Source: Oscillospiraceae bacterium (GTDB lineage: Bacteria; Bacillota; Clostridia; Oscillospirales; Oscillospiraceae). From it: a DNA stretch of 7,488 bases. The translations under genes were made by a program, and so were the position numbers. A model generated the notes under the pieces. It saw only the letters and a list, made by a program, of their open reading frames with translations. It did no database searches and had not been told where the DNA came from. The stretch lies in assembly GCA_016290695.1 (NCBI GenBank), contig JAEEUX010000127.1, positions 1 to 7,488 on the forward strand, given 5' to 3'. Below are positions 1-5,452 of this stretch, in pieces (position 1 is the first letter of the stretch; every line of letters begins with the position of its first letter).

Positions 1-490
1 TCATTTCTTCGTATTTATAGTTAAGAGTTTTCGTAAGCGTGAACGCCTTCTGCTGGAGATTGAGGCGGTATTCCTCGCTCGAAGCATCCTGTGTGAGGAT
101 GGTAATAGCGGAGGTGAAGCCGTCGAGGGCGACGGTCACGCTGCCCGTTTCGTCCAGTTCGTTCATAACGCCCGTAAGATAACTCAGGCCCTGCATTCTG
201 TATTCGTAGTAATCGAAGGTGGTATTGAGCTTGCGGAACTGATCGTCGAGATATTCGCTGCGAAGCTGCTCTATCTGCTCTATCTTAACGCCCTGGCCGA
301 CCATTCGGTTATAGACCTGGCTGATAAGATAACGCGATCCTGGCGGCTTAATAGCCGAGGAAACCACGCGCTGACGAGTATAGCCCTCGGTATTCTCGTT
401 AGCGATATTCTGCCCCGTAACTTCAAGGGCAATCATTGCGGCGTTTATTCCGGAACGACCGGTTTCCAATCCGCGAAACGTTGAAGACAT
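1..490 (-). CDS. flgK: Flagellar hook-associated protein 1 FlgK, N-terminal part (cut by window edge)
   Basis: The ATG at 490-488 opens a frame of 163 codons that runs off the left edge without a stop. The protein begins MSSTFRGLETGRSGINAA and continues with GQNIANENTEGYTRQR (residues 26-41). This is the N-terminal signature of FlgK and the rod/hook/HAP family, where this helix packs into the D0 core of the filament-hook junction. FlgK is exported by the flagellar type III system and joins hook to filament. The start is fixed by a near-ideal Shine-Dalgarno, AGGAGGTGA at 505-497, six bases before the ATG. It lies 63 nt downstream of flgN, whose product is the FlgK/FlgL chaperone in studied species. 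Residues 85-163 are mostly helical and poorly conserved, as expected for this part of FlgK. Identification is confident; full length cannot be judged. Confidence 0.93.
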   Translation of the reverse strand, partial: MSSTFRGLETGRSGINAAMIALEVTGQNIANENTEGYTRQRVVSSAIKPPGSRYLISQVYNRMVGQGVKIEQIEQLRSEYLDDQFRKLNTTFDYYEYRMQGLSYLTGVMNELDETGSVTVALDGFTSAITILTQDASSEEYRLNLQQKAFTLTKTLNYKYEEM

Positions 491-496
491 AACCCG

Positions 497-505
497 TCAC
501 CTCCT
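497..505 (-). promoter_or_regulatory. Strong ribosome binding site of flgK
   Basis: On the minus strand AGGAGGTGA sits six bases before the flgK ATG. It is complementary over nine bases to the usual bacterial 16S rRNA 3' end. It is the strongest such site in the window and suggests that flgK is translated independently of flgN, whose stop codon is 63 nt upstream. Confidence 0.85.
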
Positions 506-553
506 CCCTCGGAAGAAAAAATGTGCCGAAATTCAATCTGTGCCTGCTTGCGT

Positions 554-1078
554 TCAAGCGAAAAATTCCACTACGCCGGGGCCGTTTTCCATTTTGTGGC
601 GAACAATTGCGCCGGTCCCGTCATAATTCTGCGCTGTGGGCTCGTTATCGCCCGTGATTGCTTCAAGCATAACGTCAACATAATCGCGCTTTATGCTGAT
701 GATTTTATTTATCCGCTCGTTTTCATTGTGGAGCTTTTTGGCAAGCTTATTCAGTCGGCTGCCGGCTTCGGCAATCGTCTGCGTCTTGTCCGCGTCCTCC
801 ATAAGGGCGAGCATCTGGGTGAGCGAAAGCTGCTCCGGCTTTTTGCCGACACTGTGCAGAAACTCGTTCACTTTTTTCACGCGTTTACTCTCATAAGAGG
901 AAAAATCGAACACGGCGTCTTCTTCATCCTCGAGAACCGCCTTTAGCTCCTTGATATCGTCATCAAGGAGGGCGCGTTCCTTCGCGGATGCGAAGTCAAG
1001 CAGCACAGAAACGATATCGCACTGCTTCAGGAGGATGGTTTCCAGCTCGCCTAATATCTGCTCAGACTTATCCGGCAT
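554..1078 (-). CDS. flgN: FlgN-type flagellar export chaperone (YvyG-like)
   Basis: A 174-residue, mostly helical, charged protein without membrane segments, which fits the FlgN family (about 140-170 residues). FlgN binds the C-termini of FlgK and FlgL in the cytoplasm and delivers them to the export gate. The N-terminal part (about residues 5-60) and the stretch near residues 105-145 (LNKLAKKLHNENERINKII) have the heptad-like pattern of the antiparallel helical FlgN fold. The C-terminal tail (about 145-174) looks disordered. Sequence similarity alone is weak for this family; the call rests heavily on position between flgM and flgK, the same order as yvyG in B. subtilis. The ATG is six bases after the flgM stop and has only a poor Shine-Dalgarno (TGAG, overlapping the flgM stop region), so translation is probably coupled to flgM. 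Confidence 0.85.
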   Translation of the reverse strand: MPDKSEQILGELETILLKQCDIVSVLLDFASAKERALLDDDIKELKAVLEDEEDAVFDFSSYESKRVKKVNEFLHSVGKKPEQLSLTQMLALMEDADKTQTIAEAGSRLNKLAKKLHNENERINKIISIKRDYVDVMLEAITGDNEPTAQNYDGTGAIVRHKMENGPGVVEFFA

Positions 1079-1084
1079 AGCTCA

Positions 1085-1405
1085 TTAACCGTAAAGCGGC
1101 ATACTACCGGCGTTAAGGATGCTTGCAGCTACCTGAGTATCGGAGACGGAATAGGTCCCCTTATTGATGCTCTTCATGATCTCGTCGGCGCGGACGCTCT
1201 CCTGAGTTTCGGAGGTCTCCATAGCCTCGCGCGCTTCCTTAACAAGCTGAGCATACTCCTTTGCTCCCTGAGAAAGCTGGACATTGTCCTGCCCGCTTGT
1301 CGAGGGGGTCTGAGCGGCCTGTGCCTGCCTTGCAGCGCTGCTGGTAACGTTAGTCATATAAGAGGATATGACGTTACTCTGCTGCATCATATTGTTAATT
1401 TTCAT
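1085..1405 (-). CDS. flgM: Anti-sigma-28 factor FlgM
   Basis: This 106-residue protein has the usual FlgM layout. A low-complexity, probably disordered N-terminal half is rich in A, Q, S and T (about residues 8-45). A helical C-terminal half follows, with VRADEIMKSINKGTYSVSD at 71-89 and the helix QVAASIL at 91-97. The R-x-x-x-I-x-x-x-I-x-x-G-x-Y pattern with the following VA helix is the sigma-28-binding region in known FlgM proteins. FlgM holds sigma-28 inactive until hook completion, when FlgM is exported. The start is supported by AAAGGAG at 1419-1413, seven bases before the ATG. It lies in the operon behind the sigma-28 promoter at 3476-3502, which gives the expected negative feedback on the sigma factor encoded at 5453-6217. 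Confidence 0.93.
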   Translation of the reverse strand: MKINNMMQQSNVISSYMTNVTSSAARQAQAAQTPSTSGQDNVQLSQGAKEYAQLVKEAREAMETSETQESVRADEIMKSINKGTYSVSDTQVAASILNAGSMPLYG

Positions 1406-1430
1406 ATCAGTGCTCCTTTCGCGATAAACG

Positions 1431-1446
1431 AATGCCTTGCGGCATT
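1431..1446 (-). other. Small perfect hairpin with GCAA tetraloop between yvyF and flgM
   Basis: The minus strand reads AATGCC-GCAA-GGCATT: a six-base perfect stem closed by a GNRA-type tetraloop, overlapping the yvyF stop codon (TAA, 1447-1445). No T tract follows, so it does not look like an intrinsic terminator. It ends 11 bases before the flgM Shine-Dalgarno. It may mark an RNA stability or processing point; that is inference only. Confidence 0.45.
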
Positions 1447-1849
1447 ATCTCAAACCGCGTAATGGTTGAATCTCCTTGGTGGGCTTTGCGGCGGTCTGCT
1501 TCATCTCCGCCATCTCGTTTTTAAACTTGCCGAGGTCCTTGTTTACAATGTTTACGCAATCCTTGCAGTAAGTGGCGTTGGAGGGGATGGGAGCTCCGCA
1601 AAGGCGGCATTTATTATCCATTCCGATATGTTCGGTAGTCAGTCTGCCTTTGTCGATCAGAAAGCCCACAGCCTTCTCCGGGACGTTGAGAGCCTCGGTG
1701 ATCTCCGCGATGGAGACCTCGGTTCTCGAAGAATAAATGAATTTTTTAACTCTGGCAAAGATTTCATCGAGGTTTTTGGAGCATTTCGGGCAAAGCTCCG
1801 TAACCCCGTTAAAGTACTCCTCGCAATAGGTGCATTGTTTTAGAGGCAT
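1445..1849 (-). CDS. yvyF: YvyF-like flagellar operon protein with two zinc-ribbon modules
   Basis: From the ATG at 1849 the protein has 134 residues. Two cysteine quartets stand out: C6-x2-C9 with C20-x2-C23, and C81-x2-C84 with C95-x2-C98, each fitting one zinc-ribbon site. Between them, about residues 36-72 (VSIAEITEALNVPEKAVGFL), is a segment resembling a winged or MerR-type helix-turn-helix. The tail (about 105-134) is charged and probably flexible. This matches the TIGR03826/YvyF family found next to flgM in Firmicutes flagellar operons; its biochemical role is not settled as far as I know, and a regulatory role is inferred. A longer reading from GTG at 1858 is possible, but that GTG lies inside the Shine-Dalgarno region AAGGAGTGATC, which is correctly spaced for the ATG. 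The stop of the preceding rod gene is 18 nt upstream. Confidence 0.87.
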   Translation of the reverse strand: MPLKQCTYCEEYFNGVTELCPKCSKNLDEIFARVKKFIYSSRTEVSIAEITEALNVPEKAVGFLIDKGRLTTEHIGMDNKCRLCGAPIPSNATYCKDCVNIVNKDLGKFKNEMAEMKQTAAKPTKEIQPLRGLR

Positions 1850-1867
1850 ACAGATCACTCCTTAGAA

Positions 1868-2623
1868 TCATCTCATATTGTTTGCTAAACCTTCCATATC
1901 GTCCGCCGTTCTAAGCGCTTCACTGGCAAGGGTGAAAGCGCGCTGCGTGCGGATAAGGAGCGTGAGCTCCTGCGCGAGATTTACGTTCGAGCCCTCAAGG
2001 TAGCCCTGACGAATCGTCGCTATCGGGTTATCCTCGGGCGCGCCCGAAGCCTCGGTTTCTGTAAAACTGGTTGCACCCGCGGCGTCAAGGCCCGTCTTGT
2101 TCGGGAAAGTGACCACCGCAAGGTTTGCGAACGCCGTTCCGTTATCAACGAGGACTCCGCCGGAGCCGACGCTGAACTTCCCCGAATAGGGCAGCCGGAT
2201 ATGCTCGCCGTTATCATCGAGGACGTATTTTCCCTCCGAGGTAACGAGGTAATGCCCGTCCTCCTCAATGGAGGTATGGAAGTTGCCGTTACGCGTATAG
2301 AGCCGCGAACCGTCAATATCCTCGACGACGAAGAAGCCCTCGCCGTCTATTGCGAAATCAAGAAGGCGCTCCGTCGTTTCAAAGTAGCCTTCGGAAAAAT
2401 CCTTATTGGAGCCTGCGACACGAACGCCCGTTCCCTGGAGGAGGTTGGCTTCCATCGCGTCGCCCACGGGGACTCTGAACCTGTTATAAAGGGTATCCAT
2501 AAAGTCAACTCTATTGGCTTTATAGCCCGTGCTGTTAACGTTTGCTACATTATGGCCAATAGTATCAAGGCGGGTTTGCTGGGCTCTGAGGCCGCTTGCC
2601 GCATTATCAAGAGCATTCATCAT
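1868..2623 (-). CDS. flhP: Flagellar distal rod protein, FlgG/FlhP-like
   Basis: A 251-residue protein of the flagellar rod/hook family. The N-terminus MMNALDNAASGLRAQQ leads into NVANVNSTGYKANR (about residues 25-38), the signature of rod and hook proteins. The middle (about 88-115: FAIDGEGFFVVED, then YTRNGNFH) is the FlgE/F/G-type domain. The C-terminus has the matching helix (GSNVNLAQELTLLIRTQRAF, about 211-230), which forms the inner D0 coil with the N-terminal helix. Such proteins polymerise outside the membrane to build the distal rod below the hook. FlgG is usually about 260 residues, so the length fits. The start follows GAGGTGAT with six bases between AGGTGA and ATG; the stop codon of the upstream gene lies within the same site, so the two genes are tightly coupled. 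FlhP and FlgG cannot be firmly separated by eye; the tandem with an FlhO-like gene favours FlhP. Confidence 0.85.
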   Translation of the reverse strand: MMNALDNAASGLRAQQTRLDTIGHNVANVNSTGYKANRVDFMDTLYNRFRVPVGDAMEANLLQGTGVRVAGSNKDFSEGYFETTERLLDFAIDGEGFFVVEDIDGSRLYTRNGNFHTSIEEDGHYLVTSEGKYVLDDNGEHIRLPYSGKFSVGSGGVLVDNGTAFANLAVVTFPNKTGLDAAGATSFTETEASGAPEDNPIATIRQGYLEGSNVNLAQELTLLIRTQRAFTLASEALRTADDMEGLANNMR

Positions 2624-2634
2624 ATCGCATCACC

Positions 2635-3393
2635 TCACAGATTTCCGATTTTGTTTACGGCAAGTCCGAGCGTTTCGTCGTTGAGCCGGACGGCTCTCTG
2701 GTTCGCTTCGTACTTTCTGTAAAGCTGGATGAGATCGACGGATTCATCCGCGATATTTACGTTTGAAGATTCCTGAATTCCCTGTCTGACAGAGCCTCTC
2801 ATGCCCTCGACGGGCTGAGCGTCGCCATAGATATAATAGAGGTTATGCCCCTGCTTGCGCAGGACCTTCGTATCCTCGAAGGATACAAGACGGAGATTAT
2901 CCGACACGCCGTCCTCAGCCGTTATAGCGCCGGTCAGTGAAACGGAGAAATCCTCGGAGCCGACAAGTATCCTGCCGTTTTCCCCGAGTACATAATTTCC
3001 TCTTTCCGTGGTGAGGTAGCCCTCCGGATCAACGACAAAATTGCCGCTGCGGGTATAGCGCTCCTCACCGTCCTCCATCTCTATGACGAAGAAACCGTCG
3101 CCGTCCAAGGCGATGTCTGTATTGCGGCCCGTCGTTTCAAACGCGCCGATGTCAAAATTGGTTACACGCTCCTGAGCGTAATTGCCGAAGCTATAGGTTC
3201 CGATATCACCGCCGAGCTTTTCAACGTTAGGGTCGTTGAGGCGTTCGAGCATAACGGAATCGAAGGTTCGTATCATGAGCTCGTCGCTCTTATATCCCGT
3301 CGTCTCCGCGTTTACGATATTGGTCGTAACAACATCCATTTTCTGGCGCTGGACTATCATGCCTGTAGCAGACGTATAAAGTCCTCTGATCAT
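2635..3393 (-). CDS. flhO: Flagellar rod protein, FlgF/FlhO-like
   Basis: A 252-residue rod protein. It starts MIRGLYTSATGMIVQRQK, followed by NIVNAETTGYKSDE (about residues 25-38), the rod-family motif. The central domain includes IALDGDGFFVIE and YTRSGNF (about 94-117). The C-terminus has SSNVNIADESVDLIQLYRKY (about 211-230), pairing with the N-terminal helix in the D0 coil. The MIRGLYTSATGM opening is typical of the Firmicutes FlhO/FlgF type. It is the first gene of the probable sigma-28 operon. The start is clear: GGGAGG at 3406-3401, seven bases before the ATG. It ends 11 bases before the FlhP-like gene. The two paralogous rod proteins share domain order but are clearly diverged, so this is not a recent duplication. 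Whether it corresponds strictly to FlgF, or to a second FlgG-type rod subunit, is uncertain. Confidence 0.85.
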   Translation of the reverse strand: MIRGLYTSATGMIVQRQKMDVVTTNIVNAETTGYKSDELMIRTFDSVMLERLNDPNVEKLGGDIGTYSFGNYAQERVTNFDIGAFETTGRNTDIALDGDGFFVIEMEDGEERYTRSGNFVVDPEGYLTTERGNYVLGENGRILVGSEDFSVSLTGAITAEDGVSDNLRLVSFEDTKVLRKQGHNLYYIYGDAQPVEGMRGSVRQGIQESSNVNIADESVDLIQLYRKYEANQRAVRLNDETLGLAVNKIGNL

Positions 3394-3400
3394 AACATAT

Positions 3401-3406
3401 CCTCCC
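3401..3406 (-). promoter_or_regulatory. Ribosome binding site of flhO
   Basis: GGGAGG lies seven bases before the flhO ATG and directly abuts the 3' arm of the GTGCGG/CCGCAC hairpin. It could alternatively pair with CCTCC at 3439-3435 in the same leader. Confidence 0.8.
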
Positions 3407-3422
3407 GTGCGGGAAACCGCAC
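3407..3422 (-). other. Leader hairpin directly upstream of the flhO Shine-Dalgarno
   Basis: The minus strand reads GTGCGG-TTTC-CCGCAC, a perfect six-base GC-rich stem with a four-base loop. The last stem base is immediately followed by the Shine-Dalgarno GGGAGG. It should form in the flhO mRNA and may affect ribosome access or RNA stability. Confidence 0.55.
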
Positions 3423-3435
3423 AATGCAGGACACG

Positions 3436-3465
3436 GAGGGAGCGGATACGCCATCCGTTACCCTC
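3436..3465 (-). other. 5'-proximal hairpin of the flhO leader
   Basis: Two nested pairings, GAGGG (3465-3461) with CCCTC (3440-3436), and CGGAT (3457-3453) with ATCCG (3447-3443), form a hairpin with an asymmetric internal loop and the loop GGCGT. It would begin only a few bases after the start site predicted from the sigma-28 promoter. A 5'-terminal hairpin of this kind may protect the transcript. Confidence 0.45.
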
Positions 3466-3475
3466 TATGCCTTAT

Positions 3476-3502
3476 TTATCGGTCTTCTGGGGAAAAACTT
3501 TA
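3476..3502 (-). promoter_or_regulatory. Sigma-28 (SigD/FliA) promoter of the flhO-flhP-yvyF-flgM-flgN-flgK operon
   Basis: The minus strand has TAAAGTTT at 3502-3495, an 11-base spacer, then ACCGATAA at 3483-3476. The enterobacterial sigma-28 consensus is TAAAGTTT-N11-GCCGATAA; only the first base of the -10 element differs. Transcription would begin near 3468-3470, giving a leader of about 76 nt before the flhO ATG. The cognate sigma factor is encoded at 5453-6217. I saw no other comparable match in the window. Confidence 0.9.
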
Positions 3503-3535
3503 GGAAGAATTGCAAAAAACTACTTTTGCTTTATG

Positions 3536-3575
3536 GCATTATTCACATATTAAAAACATTAATTGTGAATAATGC
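3536..3575. repeat. Long palindrome upstream of the sigma-28 promoter
   Basis: The arms GCATTATTCACA and TGTGAATAATGC are perfect inverse complements over 12 bases, separated by 16 bases. Within the spacer, ATTAA and TTAAT can pair for five more bases with one bulged base, leaving a five-base loop. Neither strand has a T tract after the hairpin, so an intrinsic terminator is unlikely. It lies about 34 bases upstream of the -35 element, a plausible place for an operator or activator site. Function unknown. Confidence 0.6.
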
Positions 3576-3655
3576 GCTGACAATTATTACAGGTCACAAT
3601 AAAAATTTTGCCATTTTCGTGAAAAAAACGTCATAAATCAATTGCTAATTAGTTC

Positions 3656-3689
3656 AAAACGGAAAATTTGCTTAATTTGCATTTTTCCG
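3656..3689 (-). terminator. Weak candidate intrinsic terminator after fapA
   Basis: Starting 19 bases after the fapA stop, CGGAAAA (3689-3683) can pair with TTTTCCG (3666-3660), and TGC with GCA inside, closing a seven-base AT-rich loop. Four T residues follow the stem (3659-3656). The stem is AT-rich, with an internal loop, and the T tract is short, so termination is probably partial and read-through into flhO is possible. Confidence 0.4.
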
Positions 3690-3707
3690 AAAAGCAAAAG
3701 TCCCGAT

Positions 3708-5345
3708 TTATTTTTTTGCGGGCTTGGGCGCGTTCGTCGGCGTATAATCGCAGACCGTGAAACCAACCGTCGCGTCGCTCATAACGCGGAAGCTTGCCGC
3801 TTTAACGCCGCTGCCTTCTACGTTGTACACCTTTTCGGAAATTGTGATAATCGTTCCCGGATACGCCATCTCCGTAACGTGGACAACGCCGTTGCCATCG
3901 TCGCTCAAAAGGTTCACTATCTCGTCCCGCTCGCGCTGATAATCGGAAATCTGCTGGGAAAGCTCTGCCTTGGATGCGAGCGCGCGGCGGGTCTGGTCGC
4001 TGATGGTTTCATTTGCAAAGGCTTTACTCAGAAGATACTTGCAGACCTTCTCGATTTCGCCGAACTGGGCGTTTGCTTTTTCAAGCTTATCCTCAATTTC
4101 CACAAGCCTGTTTTTAAGCTTGGGATCTATTCCGACAAAAATCTTTGTTTTCGGATGGTTCACCGCTCCGATCGTCTTTGCTGCGATAAGGTGGTACGCC
4201 TTGATTTCTCCTCCGATTATCGAGCCGCGCTTGCCGTAAATTATAATCTCTCCGCCGCAGTTCAGAGTGCTGAACATGACGGAATCGCTTCTGATAACTT
4301 CGCCGGCGTAAACATCGCAGCCTTCGATGAATTTCGCGGAAAATTCGGATCCCGCGCTGGCGCTGCCGCCCTGGAAACCGTTCGTGACGGTTATGGAATG
4401 CCCTGCGATAAGTCTCGCGTTCTCAACGCCGCCGTATACGACGATGTCACCGCTGGCTTTAATCTCCATTCCGGAGGTTACGTTCTTTCTGATGAGAACG
4501 TCGCCTTCAAAGTCTATGTTGCCGGTAGAAAGGTCAACGTCCTGCTTGACCTCGTATACGTTGGATACTATAACGAGCTCGTTTCGGTAATCGACTCTGC
4601 CCGTCACCGCAGCGTACATCTCGGTATAATCGTCGTTATAGCGGATTTTCTGACCCTTCGGCATTTTCGCTTCCTTGCCCTTGGCGGGGTTAAGCTGGAC
4701 GCCTCTGACGTTGGTTCCAACGGTGCCCTGGGTGGCAAAGGTGCGGGATACGAGGAGCTGCCCTTCTCTTACCTTTTCAAAGTTGTCGAGATAATGGAAA
4801 TCCACCTTGCCGGTCTCCTCGTCCTCTATAGGTTTTCCCGTATGGGAAATTGAGAAATGGAAGGTAATTTTCCCGTTCACACCGTCCACTGCCGGCTCGC
4901 CCTTTGCTGCAATGAAAGCCTTGCCGTAGCTTTTCTCCGAAAGGACCTTTTCAAGCGTTTCCTGTATTATGCCGAATTTTACGCCCTCGTCGTTGAGCAT
5001 CTTTATGGCTTCAGAAACGGTTATGCTCCTGCCGCCGTTTTCATCGGGAGGAAGGAGGACGGCACGTGCAGTCATGGAATCGTTCGATATGCCTATGCGA
5101 AGCTCCTCGTTAAATACGAACTCAGGCTGCGGTTCGGCAATACGGTAGGTTCCCGCGCCTCTCTGAACGGCCTCTTCAACAACCATGGATTTCACGGCGT
5201 TGAGCTGTTTTCTGGAGAAGTATTCTTTCAGATTTTCCATCGTGGCCGTTCTCATTCCCGGCTTCGGTTCGAGTATTTCAAGGAAAACGCCAGTATTGCG
5301 GTAAACTAATTTGTAGGCATTCATCATCGGTGTATTTGCAGGCAC
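3708..5345 (-). CDS. FapA-family (DUF342) protein encoded in the flagellar operon
   Basis: From the GTG at 5345 the protein has 545 residues. The N-terminal FapA/DUF342 domain (about residues 75-250) carries GEPAVDGVNGKITFHF and, further on, GKVDFHYLDNF. A long glycine- and valine-rich repeat region (about 262-405; VDLSTGNIDFEGDVLIRKNV and later GGEIIIYGKRGSIIGG) looks like a right-handed beta-helix. A coiled coil follows (about 408-480), then a small beta domain and a PKPAKK tail. No signal peptide or membrane segment is visible. DUF342 proteins are annotated as flagellar assembly protein A, and in Vibrio vulnificus FapA is linked to flagellation and glucose signalling; the role here is inferred from family and context. 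The frame is open up to ATG 5426, but that start lacks a well-placed ribosome site, whereas GGGAGGAG at 5362-5355 fits the GTG. ATG at 5327 or 5324 would be further alternatives. Confidence 0.87.
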   Translation of the reverse strand: MPANTPMMNAYKLVYRNTGVFLEILEPKPGMRTATMENLKEYFSRKQLNAVKSMVVEEAVQRGAGTYRIAEPQPEFVFNEELRIGISNDSMTARAVLLPPDENGGRSITVSEAIKMLNDEGVKFGIIQETLEKVLSEKSYGKAFIAAKGEPAVDGVNGKITFHFSISHTGKPIEDEETGKVDFHYLDNFEKVREGQLLVSRTFATQGTVGTNVRGVQLNPAKGKEAKMPKGQKIRYNDDYTEMYAAVTGRVDYRNELVIVSNVYEVKQDVDLSTGNIDFEGDVLIRKNVTSGMEIKASGDIVVYGGVENARLIAGHSITVTNGFQGGSASAGSEFSAKFIEGCDVYAGEVIRSDSVMFSTLNCGGEIIIYGKRGSIIGGEIKAYHLIAAKTIGAVNHPKTKIFVGIDPKLKNRLVEIEDKLEKANAQFGEIEKVCKYLLSKAFANETISDQTRRALASKAELSQQISDYQRERDEIVNLLSDDGNGVVHVTEMAYPGTIITISEKVYNVEGSGVKAASFRVMSDATVGFTVCDYTPTNAPKPAKK

Positions 5346-5452
5346 GGCGCTGCGCTCCTCCCATAGTAAAATATGCGGCTCCCAAATGCTTGTAAAATAA
5401 CGGCAAAGTATAAAACTCTTTGTCATCCGAAACGAACCGACGCCTCCATTCG
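5346..5452 (-). other. 107-nt gap between sigD and fapA
   Basis: Apart from the fapA ribosome site (5355-5362) this gap shows no clear element. A TATACT hexamer lies within it, but no -35 hexamer stands at a suitable distance, so I do not call a promoter. There is no terminator-like hairpin after sigD, so fapA is probably co-transcribed with sigD. Confidence 0.5.

Larger units (their letters stand above)
3394..3707 (-). other. Regulatory intergenic region between the fapA and flhO operons
   Basis: This 314-nt gene-free stretch is markedly AT-rich compared with the coding DNA, especially 3491-3700. In transcription order it contains a candidate weak terminator (3656-3689), a strong palindrome and related half-sites (3536-3600), a sigma-28 promoter (3476-3502) and a structured leader with the flhO ribosome binding site (3394-3469). 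A 70-codon plus-strand reading frame at 3424-3636 has no recognisable features or good ribosome binding site, and I do not consider it a gene. The segment 3601-3655 shows only A/T runs. Confidence 0.75.

Noticed and set aside
521..946. 141-codon plus-strand frame opposite flgN
   Set aside because: Antisense to flgN; no family features and no conserved context.
1138..1165. Possible sigma-28 promoter inside flgM (CCGATA with an upstream TAAGGGGA)
   Set aside because: Only the first three bases of the -35 element match, and the bases are explained by FlgM coding sequence.
2201..2722. 173-codon plus-strand frame opposite the two rod genes
   Set aside because: It spans the junction of two well-supported minus-strand genes and has no recognisable motif.
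3536..3575. Reading the palindrome as a bidirectional intrinsic terminator
   Set aside because: The stem is strong, but neither strand has a run of T residues immediately after it.
3555..3583. Possible sigma-A promoter (TTGTCA, 17-base spacer, AATGTT) upstream of flhO
   Set aside because: The -35 hexamer is good but the -10 matches only three of six positions and overlaps the palindrome; too weak to call, though it would help solve the start-up paradox.
3424..3636. 70-codon plus-strand frame in the intergenic region
   Set aside because: Its reading overlaps the sigma-28 promoter and palindrome on the other strand, lacks a convincing ribosome site, and has no recognisable motif.
3642..4853. 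403-codon open reading frame on the plus strand opposite fapA
   Set aside because: It lies entirely antisense to a clearly recognisable DUF342 protein, shows no domain pattern, and is best explained by the codon bias of the real gene.
5346..5426. Extended N-terminus of the FapA protein from ATG 5426
   Set aside because: The extra 27 residues do not resemble the family, and the nearest Shine-Dalgarno-like sequence is about 16 bases from that ATG, while GTG 5345 has a better-placed GGGAGGAG.
5346..5452. Possible housekeeping promoter upstream of fapA (TATACT hexamer)
   Set aside because: No hexamer resembling TTGACA occurs 16-18 bases upstream, and there is no terminator separating fapA from sigD.
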